Of a stretch of 7,168 bases of DNA, positions 1 to 5,967 are shown in pieces. The stretch comes from an uncultured Sphingobium sp. (lineage in GTDB: Bacteria; Pseudomonadota; Alphaproteobacteria; Sphingomonadales; Sphingomonadaceae): assembly GCA_946479185.1 (NCBI GenBank), contig CAMLFF010000170.1, forward strand, positions 1 to 7,168, read 5' to 3'. Each line of letters begins with the position of its first letter. The stretch's first letter is position 1. The translations under genes were made by a program, and so were the position numbers. The notes beneath the pieces were generated by a model. The model was not told the origin of the DNA, made no database searches, and was given only the letters and a program-made list of their open reading frames with translations.

Positions 1-93
1 TGGTGGTAACGACTTTGTGGTAGGTGACCATCGTGGGGACTGACTATCGTATGAGCAAATATTACGACGCTCATCTGCTCTTAACCCCCGCAG

Positions 94-99
94 TATATA
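94..99 (+). promoter_or_regulatory. Possible -10 box of the exosortase gene
   Basis: TATATA lies 25 bases before the exosortase ATG, which would give a 5' leader of about 20 bases. No good -35 hexamer stands 16-18 bases upstream, so this is only a candidate. The rest of 1-124 shows no convincing gene. One reading frame ends at 41-43 and could be the tail of an upstream gene, but too little of it is visible to judge. Confidence 0.25.
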
Positions 100-124
100 G
101 GCGTCGGAAAGAGCGAAGAGAAAC

Positions 125-1063
125 ATGGCTACAGACGCATCCCTGACTGAAACGAAGTCCCGCTTTTCCGACGCGTTAGCGTGGGTTTTGGCAAACCCTG
201 TATTGGTTGCCGGTGTTTTGGCGGTTTTGATTCCGTCAATGCTTCTTGTTGCCAATCAGAGCTGGTCGACTGAGCAGGGCGCTCATGGGCCTATCGTTTT
301 GGCGACCGGACTTTGGCTGCTGTGGCGAGAGTGGAAAAACGCTCAGCCCCATGCACGGCCAGCGCCCGGGAAGGTGGTAGCGGCTGCGTTCGCGATTTTG
401 CTTCCGCTCTACTTCGTCTCGCGCGTTAGCAATATCGTGGAGACCGAAGGCTTCCTCATGTACGCGCTCGTCGTGACGGTTCTGTACAGCTTCATCGGCT
501 GGAACGCGTTGAAAATCTTGTGGTTTCCATTGGTCTATCTGTTGTTCGTGCTGCCGCCGCCCGAAACGATCGTCGCGATGGTCACCAATCCACTAAAGAT
601 CTTTCTGTCTGAATCTGCTGTGCATCTCCTTTACGCCTTGGGCTATCCCATTGCCGCGTCTGGAGTGACAATTCAGGTCGGGCAGTATCAACTGCTGGTG
701 GCGGAAGCCTGTGCGGGCCTCAATTCATTGATCTCACTCTCCGCCATTGCGCTCTTTTATGTCTATCTGCGCCACCACGCCAATGTGCGCTATTCACTGC
801 TCATGTTCCTGGCAATTCTGCCTGTCGCAGCGTTCGCCAACTTCGTGCGCATCGTTATTCTGGTCTTGCTGACCTATCACGGCGGCGAGGCTGCGGCGCA
901 GGGCTTCCTGCACGACTTTGCTGGCCTCACGATGTTCATGACCGCGCTGATCACGATCTTCGCGATTGATCACTTGTTTGGATTGCTGCTTCCCGGTTTG
1001 AAGCGGGGCAGGCATGACGAGGCGGCTAAGCTGGCGGCACGTAGATCAGCAGCCGGGGTCTAA
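125..1063 (+). CDS. xrtV: Exosortase, probably V-type (PEP-CTERM sorting transpeptidase)
   Basis: This 312-residue, very hydrophobic polytopic inner-membrane protein has the exosortase catalytic triad. The Cys is C196 in ACAGLNSL, the Arg is R242 in NFVRI, and the His is H263 in FLHDFAG, each at or next to a membrane segment. Exosortases are thought to cleave proteins at a C-terminal PEP-CTERM signal during export and hand them to the cell surface, acting like Gram-negative analogues of sortase. I assign the V type from the N-terminal stretch WSTEQGAHGPIVLATGLW (residues 47-64), the sphingomonad context, the EpsI neighbour and a PEPxxWA-CTERM protein in the same window; the subtype is inference. 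The ATG at 125 is supported by GAAGAG four bases upstream. The length is normal and no key residue is missing. It is convergent with epsI rather than in line with it. The first 200 bases look less GC-rich than the housekeeping genes downstream. Confidence 0.93.
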   Translation: MATDASLTETKSRFSDALAWVLANPVLVAGVLAVLIPSMLLVANQSWSTEQGAHGPIVLATGLWLLWREWKNAQPHARPAPGKVVAAAFAILLPLYFVSRVSNIVETEGFLMYALVVTVLYSFIGWNALKILWFPLVYLLFVLPPPETIVAMVTNPLKIFLSESAVHLLYALGYPIAASGVTIQVGQYQLLVAEACAGLNSLISLSAIALFYVYLRHHANVRYSLLMFLAILPVAAFANFVRIVILVLLTYHGGEAAAQGFLHDFAGLTMFMTALITIFAIDHLFGLLLPGLKRGRHDEAAKLAARRSAAGV

Positions 1064-1075
1064 GGGGCACGCCCC
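1064..1075 (+). terminator. Weak hairpin after the exosortase stop
   Basis: GGGG-CACG-CCCC begins directly after the TAA stop and is followed by AACTT, not a T-run. The position is right for a terminator, but the stem is only four pairs and the tail is poor. Confidence 0.22.
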
Positions 1076-1147
1076 AACTTACACCATCATTTTTCGCTGC
1101 GGGCATGACAGCCTTGCAGAGCAGCGTAGCCCTGAGAAACAATCTAC

Positions 1148-1160
1148 AAGGCGCTGCCTT
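1148..1160 (-). terminator. Weak hairpin overlapping the epsI stop
   Basis: AAGGC and GCCTT form a 5-bp stem around a three-base loop. It overlaps the first two read bases of the 95-bp convergent gap and part of the epsI TAA. On the minus strand it is followed by a moderately T-rich stretch (TTGTAGATTGTTTCT). It could end epsI transcription, but this is not a strong call. Confidence 0.3.
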
Positions 1161-1896
1161 ACGCGTTGGCAATCATCAGTTGTCGCGTGCGCGGCCCCGT
1201 ATGAGCCAGCATGTCGCCGATGAAGGCCTCCATGCCTTGAACGGCTTTCGCCCGATCCTTGGTGATCACTGATATGCGAAGCAGAAGCCCGTCAGGCAGG
1301 CTACCTTCGAGATTAGCCTTCGTCATCGCGATGCGCTGCGCTGACCAGCTTTGCGGGAAATCATTGCCGATCCGGGTCCAGTAAAGGATCTGCTCGACCC
1401 GGGATCCCTGCGTCGCGGTAACCGTGCGGGCGGGCAACTCGATGTTGTTCCCAACAGGGATGATCAGCGGTTCGCTTTCATCGATCGTGAAGCCTGATGC
1501 ATAGTAGCAAATTTCAGGACGATGAACCTGGACATTGTTCAGCTGCATGCTGTTATAAGCAGCCAGGAACATGACCGCGACGCCCTCTGAGTTCACATAG
1601 GTGCGCGTCAAAATATGCTGGTAGAGTGCGTCGGCGAGTTCGCTCTCAGGGGGCAGAACAAGTTCGCTTACAGGTTCCGTCTTCCAATCACCGAAAGAGC
1701 CTGGAAAGAGCGCTTCAAACTGTTTTTCGGACAGATCCGGGTAGCGACGCTTAGGCGCGCGCGCCAAGGCGATTCCACTTGCGGCGAGCAGCGCAGCACC
1801 CATCAACACATGGCGGCGCGTTAGCTTGCGCGAGGTCATAGGCGTTTCAGCGCTCACACCAGTCTGGCCGGGCTGCGTTTCAAGTTCGATCGCCAC
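1159..1896 (-). CDS. epsI: EpsI-family exosortase-associated protein, V-type-like
   Basis: EpsI proteins are periplasmic or membrane-attached partners of exosortases, usually encoded beside or fused to them; their biochemical role is not settled. The family's His-x-Pro-Glu-x-Cys signature reads HRPEICYY here, with H125 and C130 when counted from the GTG start. An N-terminal export signal has a twin-arginine motif, LTRRHVLMG (R27-R28), then a hydrophobic stretch to about residue 45. This suggests Tat export or a Tat-like anchor. I chose GTG 1896 (245 residues) because GAGAGG lies six bases upstream. The ATG at 1839 (226 residues) starts just before the Tat motif but has no clear ribosome site. 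The reading frame also opens farther upstream, to 1983, but that part looks untranslated. The gene is convergent with the exosortase gene and divergent from ffh. Function as an exosortase partner is inferred from family and neighbourhood. Confidence 0.87.
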   Translation of the reverse strand: MAIELETQPGQTGVSAETPMTSRKLTRRHVLMGAALLAASGIALARAPKRRYPDLSEKQFEALFPGSFGDWKTEPVSELVLPPESELADALYQHILTRTYVNSEGVAVMFLAAYNSMQLNNVQVHRPEICYYASGFTIDESEPLIIPVGNNIELPARTVTATQGSRVEQILYWTRIGNDFPQSWSAQRIAMTKANLEGSLPDGLLLRISVITKDRAKAVQGMEAFIGDMLAHTGPRTRQLMIANA

Positions 1897-1902
1897 AGAA
1901 AA

Positions 1903-1908
1903 CCTCTC
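1903..1908 (-). promoter_or_regulatory. Ribosome binding site that decides the epsI start
   Basis: GAGAGG on the minus strand sits six bases before GTG 1896. Neither the ATG at 1839 nor the more upstream start at 1983 has a comparable site, so it favours the 245-residue protein. Confidence 0.55.
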
Positions 1909-2033
1909 AAATCGGATGCGCGACGATTTATCAAAAAACGCGCAACAGCTAAACAGCAATCTTGCTAGCGGGAAAACCCTCACAAGGGGTTATCGCGCCG
2001 TCCATGAAATGGTGATCGCGCACGCAATTGCCA

Positions 2034-2052
2034 AGGACTGTCCTCGTATAGT
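2034..2052 (+). promoter_or_regulatory. Possible ffh promoter -10 box with overlapping operator-like dyad
   Basis: TATAGT (2047-2052) is the best -10-like hexamer on the + strand before ffh. Two bases upstream is a perfect 11-base dyad, AGGAC-T-GTCCT (2034-2044), which would lie in the promoter spacer where a repressor or activator could bind. The -35 is poor: TTGCCA at 2028 is too close, and nothing consensus-like stands 17 bases away. Transcription from here would give ffh a leader of about 215 bases. Confidence 0.3.
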
Positions 2053-2054
2053 TG

Positions 2055-2214
2055 CTCCAGCGCTGTGGAGGAGGGCTCGCCTTGCCAATCTCCCCCAATC
2101 TCGCTAAGGCGCGCTCTGTTCGGTGACGGTTCCCGTCTGTCTGAACGCCCTGACAGTCCTGAATGTCACTATTCAAGGATAGACGCTGGTTGGCGAGGTT
2201 TCGCCCACCGGCGT
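2055..2214 (+). promoter_or_regulatory. Structured RNA leader candidate upstream of ffh (five tandem hairpins)
   Basis: Five consecutive stems can be drawn on the + strand. H1 pairs CTCCA 2055-2059 with 2066-2070. H2 pairs 2072-2083 with 2106-2117: eleven pairs including one G-U, one mismatch, and a 22-base C-rich loop with two CCAATCTC copies. H3 pairs 2118-2123 with 2141-2146 and 2125-2129 with 2133-2137, around a 1x3 internal loop. H4 pairs TGACA 2151-2155 with 2164-2168. H5 pairs 2183-2190 with 2207-2214 and 2192-2196 with 2201-2205, with one mismatch and a GGTT tetraloop. G-U pairs at 2074/2115, 2122/2142 and 2187/2210 would be A-C mismatches on the other strand, so the fold favours + strand RNA. 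No T-run follows, so a leader read into ffh is likelier than a free-standing small RNA. It has no SRP-RNA core. The fold was drawn by eye and its family is unknown to me. Confidence 0.4.
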
Positions 2215-2262
2215 AGTTGTCGTTGTGGCGATAAGTGAGGATTTTCGCGGCTTTGGCTGCAT

Positions 2263-2267
2263 TGAGG
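2263..2267 (+). promoter_or_regulatory. Ribosome binding site that decides the ffh start
   Basis: TGAGG lies seven bases before ATG 2275. The in-frame GTG at 2269 is only one base from it, too close to be used. ATG 2275 also gives the conserved Ffh beginning MFDSLSDRL. Confidence 0.7.
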
Positions 2268-2274
2268 TGTGTGG

Positions 2275-3762
2275 ATGTTCGATAGTCTGAGCGATCGGCT
2301 TGGCGGTGTGTTCGATAAGCTTCGGGGGCGTGGCGCGCTTACCGAGGCGGACGTGCGCGCGGCCATGCGCGAAGTGCGAATCGCACTGCTCGAGGCGGAC
2401 GTTTCGCTGGCCGTAGTGCGCGAGTTCGTCGACAAGGCGACCGAGAAGGCCGTTGGCAGCGATGTGCTGCGCTCGATCACGCCCGGCCAGATGGTCGTCA
2501 AGATCGTCTCCGATACACTGACCGAAACGCTGGGCTCTGAGACCAGCGAGCTTCTCATCGATGTTACCCCGCCCGCCGTCATCATGATGGTCGGCCTGCA
2601 GGGCTCGGGCAAGACGACGACCACGGCGAAGCTCGCCAAGCGGCTCACTGAGAAGCAGAACAAGAAAGTGCTGATGGCGTCGTTGGACGTCAATCGCCCG
2701 GCTGCGCAGGAGCAGTTAGCGGTGCTCGGCACGCAGACGAATGTCTCGACGCTGCCCATCGTCGCGGGCCAGTCCCCGGTCGAGATCGCCCGGCGTGCGC
2801 TCCAGTCTGCCAGGTTGCAGGGCTATGACGTGCTCATGCTCGATACGGCAGGTCGTCTGCATGTCGATCAGGCGCTGATGGATGAGATGAAGGCTGTCGC
2901 GCAGGTCGCGACGCCTGCGGAAATCCTGCTCGTCGTCGATAGTCTCACCGGCCAGGATGCCGTGAACGTCGCGAAGAATTTCGCCGAGCAGGTGCCACTG
3001 ACCGGCGTCGTGCTTACCCGCATGGATGGCGATGCCCGCGGTGGCGCGGCGCTGTCCATGCGTGCGGTCACTGGCCAGCCGATCAAATTTGCCGGCACGG
3101 GCGAAAAGCTCGATGCGCTTGAGCAATTCCACCCGGCCCGCGTTGCCCAGCGCATCCTCGGCATGGGCGATGTCGTCAGCCTCGTGGAGCGCGCGGCGGA
3201 ATCGATCCAGCAGGAAGATGCCGACAAGCTTGCCAAGCGCATGGCGGCAGGCAAGTTCGACCTCAACGATTTGCGCGGCCAGTTGCAGCAGATGCAGCGT
3301 ATGGGCGGCCTTGGTATGCTCGCAGGCATGATCCCCGGCCTTAAAAAGGCGCAGGCGCAAATGACCAATGCCGGCGTGAACGACAAGACGCTGATCCATC
3401 TGGATGCGCTCATCAGCTCCATGACGCCCAAGGAGCGCGAGCGGCCGGAGCTGCTCAACGCCAAGCGCAAGATTCGCGTCGCCAAGGGCGCCGGCCTGCA
3501 AGTGCAGGACGTCAACCGTCTCCTGAAAATGCACAAGGAGATGGAAGGCGCGATGAAGCGCATCAAGAAGATGGGCGGCCTCAAGGGGCTGGCCAAGATG
3601 TTTACCGGCGGCGGTGGTGGCGGGGGCCTTGGCGGGCTGCTCGGCGGCGCTGGCGCAGGGGGTGCAGGCGGGCAGGGCGATCTGAGCGGGCTCAAGGGCC
3701 TGCCGGGGATGAAAGACATGCCCAACCTGCCGCCAGGCTTCCAGAATTTCCTCAAGAAATAA
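2275..3762 (+). CDS. ffh: Signal recognition particle protein Ffh (SRP54 GTPase)
   Basis: Ffh binds 4.5S RNA and the signal sequences of nascent membrane proteins, then docks with FtsY to deliver ribosomes to the membrane. The 495-residue protein has the N domain at about 1-90 and the GTPase G domain at about 100-295. The P-loop is GLQGSGKT (107-114), followed by DVNRPAAQEQL, DTAGR (190-194), TRMDGD (248-253) and a GTGEKLD motif. The methionine-rich M domain starts near residue 325, with the RNA-binding helix region VAKGAGLQVQDVNRLLK (402-418). A Gly-rich linker (445-468) precedes a short hydrophobic tail. All GTPase motifs are intact. G4 has Arg in place of the usual Lys (TRMD), which I regard as normal for alphaproteobacteria. 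It is the first gene of the cluster, 39 bp before rpsP, and is preceded by a structured intergenic region. Confidence 0.98.
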   Translation: MFDSLSDRLGGVFDKLRGRGALTEADVRAAMREVRIALLEADVSLAVVREFVDKATEKAVGSDVLRSITPGQMVVKIVSDTLTETLGSETSELLIDVTPPAVIMMVGLQGSGKTTTTAKLAKRLTEKQNKKVLMASLDVNRPAAQEQLAVLGTQTNVSTLPIVAGQSPVEIARRALQSARLQGYDVLMLDTAGRLHVDQALMDEMKAVAQVATPAEILLVVDSLTGQDAVNVAKNFAEQVPLTGVVLTRMDGDARGGAALSMRAVTGQPIKFAGTGEKLDALEQFHPARVAQRILGMGDVVSLVERAAESIQQEDADKLAKRMAAGKFDLNDLRGQLQQMQRMGGLGMLAGMIPGLKKAQAQMTNAGVNDKTLIHLDALISSMTPKERERPELLNAKRKIRVAKGAGLQVQDVNRLLKMHKEMEGAMKRIKKMGGLKGLAKMFTGGGGGGGLGGLLGGAGAGGAGGQGDLSGLKGLPGMKDMPNLPPGFQNFLKK

Positions 3763-3766
3763 TCTC

Positions 3767-3779
3767 AATTCATTGAATT
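3767..3779. repeat. Short A/T-rich inverted repeat between ffh and rpsP
   Basis: AATTCA-T-TGAATT is a perfect 6-bp inverted repeat with a one-base centre, lying five bases past the ffh stop. It follows ATTTC/GAAAT (3746-3760), another small dyad at the end of ffh. Neither has a GC-rich stem, so termination is unlikely. It may be an mRNA processing site, a weak protein site, or chance. Confidence 0.3.
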
Positions 3780-3801
3780 TACGCAGAAAGGTTAGGTACT
3801 C

Positions 3802-4305
3802 ATGTCAACCAACATTCGTCTGTCGCGTGGCGGCTCTAAGAAGCGCCCTTATTACAAGATCGTCGTGACGGACGCGCGCGCACCGCGCGACGGCCGCTTC
3901 ATCGAGCGGATTGGCAGCTACAATCCGCTGCTAGCCAAGGGCGATGAAAACCGCGTCATCATCGACGTTGAGCGTGCGAAGCACTGGGTGAGCGTTGGCG
4001 CGCAGCCAACCGATCGCGTTGCGCGCTTCCTCGATGTCGCAGGCGTCAAGGAGCGTCCAGCACGCAGCAACCCAAACAAGGCAGAGCCAGGCCAGAAGGC
4101 CAAGGATCGCGCTGAAGACAAGGCCACCAAGCTGGCTGAAGCTGAAGAAGCCAAGAAGGCTGCAGAAGAAGCGGCCAAGGAAGCTGCTAAGGCACCTGTC
4201 GAAGAGCCTGCTGCTGAAGTCGCTGAAGAAGCTCCTGCTGCAGAAGCAGCTGCCGAGGAGGCTCCTGCCGCCGAAGCCGCTTCTGAAGAGAAGGCTGAGG
4301 GCTGA
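3802..4305 (+). CDS. rpsP: 30S ribosomal protein S16 with long C-terminal extension
   Basis: S16 binds 16S rRNA early and stabilises the 30S body. The first 85 or so residues are the standard S16 fold, with the signature [14 protein letters not shown] near the start and then [19 protein letters not shown]. The usual bacterial S16 is about 80-90 residues; this one is 167. From residue 88 onward it is a low-complexity Ala/Glu/Lys tail. It begins as a charged, helix-prone stretch ([19 protein letters not shown]) and ends in a 10-residue tandem repeat. Such tails are known in alphaproteobacterial S16, and their role is unclear. The ATG is preceded by AGAAAGG and, closer, by TTAGG. The gene sits 39 bp after ffh, and the rimM start follows its stop by two bases, so translational coupling is likely. 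Confidence 0.97.
   Translation: MSTNIRLSRGGSKKRPYYKIVVTDARAPRDGRFIERIGSYNPLLAKGDENRVIIDVERAKHWVSVGAQPTDRVARFLDVAGVKERPARSNPNKAEPGQKAKDRAEDKATKLAEAEEAKKAAEEAAKEAAKAPVEEPAAEVAEEAPAAEAAAEEAPAAEAASEEKAEG
4225..4284 (+). repeat. 30-bp tandem duplication in the rpsP tail
   Basis: Two adjacent 30-base units (4225-4254, 4255-4284) encode [10 protein letters not shown] and [10 protein letters not shown]. The DNA copies differ mostly at third codon positions, so the peptide repeat is better preserved than the DNA. This suggests an old duplication kept for its composition. Confidence 0.75.
4297..4301 (+). promoter_or_regulatory. Ribosome binding site supporting the TTG start of rimM
   Basis: GAGGG, inside the last codons of rpsP, lies six bases before TTG 4308. 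An in-frame stop at 4296 rules out any farther upstream start. CTG 4302 overlaps the stop of rpsP and is too close to the site. Confidence 0.65.
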
Positions 4306-4307
4306 GC

Positions 4308-4790
4308 TTGCTGCCTGATCGCCCCGTCACGCTCGCCGCCATCATCGGCGCGCATGGCGTGACGGGCGAGGTCCGCCTCAAGCTATTCGGTGAAGGCGCG
4401 CAAAGCCTGAAGCTTTACAAGAGCTTCAACGCTGGCGCGCAGACACTCACGCTCAAAACGGTGCGCGATGGTCCCAATGGGGCGGTCGCGCGCTTTGCGG
4501 AAATCGCTGATCGCAATGGGGCGGAAGCCATGCGTGGCGTGGAACTCACGGTTCCGCGTTCCGCACTCCCGCCGTTGGGTGAGGGTGAATATTATCATAT
4601 CGATGTGATCGGGCTTCCTTGCTTCGATGAAGCCGGCGGCAGCGTCGGTAAGATCGTGACGATCGAGAATTTCGGCGCCGGTGATATCATCGAGGTCGAG
4701 AAGCCTGATGGAAAGCGCTTCATGGCGCCCATCCATGCGGCACAACTGGATGCCGACAAGGCCGTGATCGACGCGGCCTATATCGAATGA
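4308..4790 (+). CDS. rimM: 16S rRNA processing protein RimM
   Basis: RimM is a 30S maturation factor that binds S19 and helps fold the 16S 3' domain (the head). The 160 residues have the N-terminal RimM fold at about 7-85, with the conserved [12 protein letters not shown] (14-25). The C-terminal PRC-barrel runs from about 94, beginning [10 protein letters not shown] (Y95, Y96, H97), and ends at the end of the protein. The length is near the family norm of 160-180. The start is TTG, the only good choice. It lies two bases past the rpsP stop, and the gene's own stop overlaps the trmD ATG (ATGA). This tight spacing points to translational coupling. A rare start codon after a ribosomal gene would lower RimM output relative to S16, which fits the known imbalance in this operon; that link is inference. 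Confidence 0.97.
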   Translation: MLPDRPVTLAAIIGAHGVTGEVRLKLFGEGAQSLKLYKSFNAGAQTLTLKTVRDGPNGAVARFAEIADRNGAEAMRGVELTVPRSALPPLGEGEYYHIDVIGLPCFDEAGGSVGKIVTIENFGAGDIIEVEKPDGKRFMAPIHAAQLDADKAVIDAAYIE

Positions 4791-5488
4791 GCTTCACCGC
4801 TCAAATCCTGACGCTGTATCCCGAGATGTTCCCCGGCCCCTTGGGCGTCAGCCTGGCCGGGCGGGCGCTAGGCGAGGGGAAGTGGACCTGCAATCCCATC
4901 CAGATCCGTGATTTCGCGACCGATAAGCACAAGTCCTTCGATGATACACCGGCGGGCGGTGGCGCAGGCATGGTGCTGAGGGCGGACGTGCTGGCGCGCG
5001 TAGTTGATCACGCGCTGGAGAGCAGGCCAGACATCCCGGTGCTGGCCATGACACCGCGTGGCACGCCCATCACTCAGGAGCGGGTGCGCGGGCTCGCGAG
5101 CGGACCGGGCGCGACCATCCTGTGCGGTCGGTTCGAGGGTTTCGACGAGCGGCTGTTCGATGCGCGACCCATCGAGCAGGTCTCTATGGGCGACATCATT
5201 CTCTCTGGTGGAGAGATGGGCGCGCTGATGCTGCTTGATGCTTGCATTCGGCTGCTCCCCGGCGTAATGGGCGCGGCTTACAGTGGGGTCGAGGAATCGT
5301 TTGAAAGCGGTCTCCTTGAATATCCCCACTATACCCGACCTGCTGAGTGGGAAGGGCGTTTGATCCCTGAAGTGTTGCGATCGGGGGATCATGCGAAGAT
5401 CGCCGCCTGGCGGAAACAACAGGCGGAGGATCATACACGGTTACGCAGGCCAGACCTCTGGGAGCGCTACAGGAGCGCTCGGGACTGA
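4787..5488 (+). CDS. trmD: tRNA (guanine-N1)-methyltransferase TrmD
   Basis: TrmD methylates G37 at N1, next to the anticodon, using S-adenosylmethionine; this prevents +1 frameshifting. It is a SPOUT-family dimer with a trefoil knot. Visible motifs are [16 protein letters not shown] and [17 protein letters not shown], which form the SAM-binding knot, then [11 protein letters not shown] and a C-terminal tRNA-binding part. The length, 233, is normal for alphaproteobacteria and a little shorter than in E. coli. The ATG overlaps the rimM stop by four bases. The residue aligning with the E. coli general base Asp169 (in EDSF) is Glu, E170 (EESF). This is conservative and probably common in this lineage, but I cannot confirm it here. 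A 7-bp hairpin lies near the 3' end of the gene. Confidence 0.98.
   Translation: MSFTAQILTLYPEMFPGPLGVSLAGRALGEGKWTCNPIQIRDFATDKHKSFDDTPAGGGAGMVLRADVLARVVDHALESRPDIPVLAMTPRGTPITQERVRGLASGPGATILCGRFEGFDERLFDARPIEQVSMGDIILSGGEMGALMLLDACIRLLPGVMGAAYSGVEESFESGLLEYPHYTRPAEWEGRLIPEVLRSGDHAKIAAWRKQQAEDHTRLRRPDLWERYRSARD
5462..5480 (+). repeat. Perfect 7-bp hairpin at the 3' end of trmD
   Basis: GAGCGCT (5462-5468) and AGCGCTC (5474-5480) enclose the loop ACAGG. GGAGCGCT is also repeated directly (5461-5468, 5472-5479). The hairpin ends five bases before the trmD stop codon and 49 bases before rplS. Without a T-run it is not a terminator. It might be an RNA processing or stability element separating trmD from the more highly expressed rplS; that is inference. 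Confidence 0.45.
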
Positions 5489-5529
5489 CCTGCCTCTGGC
5501 GCGCACATAGACGAAGGAAGACAGGACAT

Positions 5530-5898
5530 ATGAACCTGCTGCAGACCATTGAAGCGGAATCGATTGCCGCTATCTCCAAGGAAATTCCGGACTTCCGTGC
5601 CGGTGATACGCTGCGCGTCGGCGTGAAGGTCGTTGAAGGCGAGCGCACCCGCGTTCAGAACTTCGAAGGCGTTTGCATTGCGCGCTCGAACAAGGGCATG
5701 GGCTCGAACTTCACCGTTCGTAAGATGAGCTTCGGCGAAGGCGTCGAGCGCGTTTTCCCGCTCTATTCGCCAAACGTTGAGACCATTACGGTTGTCCGTC
5801 GCGGCGTTGTGCGTCGTGCAAAGCTCTATTATCTGCGCGGCCGCACCGGCAAGCGCGCTCGCATCGCCGAGCGTCGCGATACGCGCGACGAGGGCTGA
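5530..5898 (+). CDS. rplS: 50S ribosomal protein L19
   Basis: L19 sits at the 30S-50S interface. The 122 residues match the usual length. The L19 signature is clear: [16 protein letters not shown] (88-103), preceded by [19 protein letters not shown], and the protein ends in the basic stretch [21 protein letters not shown] (5514-5520) lies nine bases before the ATG, and AGGA at 5523-5526 is closer. It is the last gene of the cluster, 41 bp after trmD, and is followed by a strong terminator. It has its own clear ribosome site, unlike the tightly coupled rimM and trmD, which suits a more abundant product. No oddities were seen. Confidence 0.98.
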   Translation: MNLLQTIEAESIAAISKEIPDFRAGDTLRVGVKVVEGERTRVQNFEGVCIARSNKGMGSNFTVRKMSFGEGVERVFPLYSPNVETITVVRRGVVRRAKLYYLRGRTGKRARIAERRDTRDEG

Positions 5899-5933
5899 TC
5901 AGCCGCAAGCTGATCTGGCTATTGCGAGATTGA

Positions 5934-5967
5934 AAAGGGGTGATGCGGGTAACTGCATCGCCCCTTT
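5934..5967 (+). terminator. Strong terminator of the ffh-rplS cluster
   Basis: A 13-bp stem (AAAGGGGTGATGC with GCATCGCCCCTTT, one T-G wobble) encloses the 8-base loop GGGTAACT, 35 bases past the rplS stop. The stem ends in TTT and is preceded by A's, so it could also stop transcription coming from the other side. The wobble favours the + strand RNA. Confidence 0.85.

Larger units (their letters stand above)
1897..2274. other. 378-bp divergent intergenic region between epsI and ffh
   Basis: No convincing gene is seen. Short open frames on both strands encode peptides without recognisable motifs. The half nearest epsI is richer in A and T, with a GATAAAT box at about 1924-1930 (minus strand) that might be part of the epsI promoter. 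It also holds an AACCC/GGGTT inverted repeat near 1975-1991. The half nearest ffh holds a TATAGT box, a dyad and a run of hairpins, which are listed separately. The region must carry the promoters of both flanking genes. Confidence 0.7.

Noticed and set aside
1..74. Possible divergent gene starting on the minus strand at 74 or 31, or the tail of an upstream + gene ending at 43
   Set aside because: Too short at the window edge; no clear ribosome site for the minus starts and no recognisable peptide in any frame.
51..146. 31-codon + strand open frame just before and into the exosortase gene
   Set aside because: No ribosome site or motif; it overlaps the real start out of frame.
1826..2107. 93-residue open frame on the + strand overlapping the start of epsI
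   Set aside because: It is antisense to the epsI N-terminus and then runs into the intergenic gap, with no domain or start signal.
1949..2176. 75-residue open frame on the minus strand in the epsI-ffh gap
   Set aside because: No recognisable motif or good ribosome site, and it lies across the hairpin-rich region; composition looks non-coding.
2055..2214. 4.5S SRP RNA gene next to ffh
   Set aside because: The conserved SRP-RNA core (GGAAGCAGC-type loop) is absent and the fold is a chain of hairpins, not one long hairpin.
3016..3027. Ffh G4 motif TRMD instead of TKxD as a defect
   Set aside because: Arg at this site is, to my knowledge, normal in alphaproteobacterial SRP GTPases, and all other GTPase motifs are intact.
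2716..3768. Long antisense open frame (350 residues) across ffh
   Set aside because: Shadow of ffh caused by GC-rich codon bias; the sense frame is an intact Ffh.
3918..4355. Antisense Ala/Ser-rich open frame across rpsP
   Set aside because: Direct consequence of the Ala/Glu-rich S16 tail read on the other strand.
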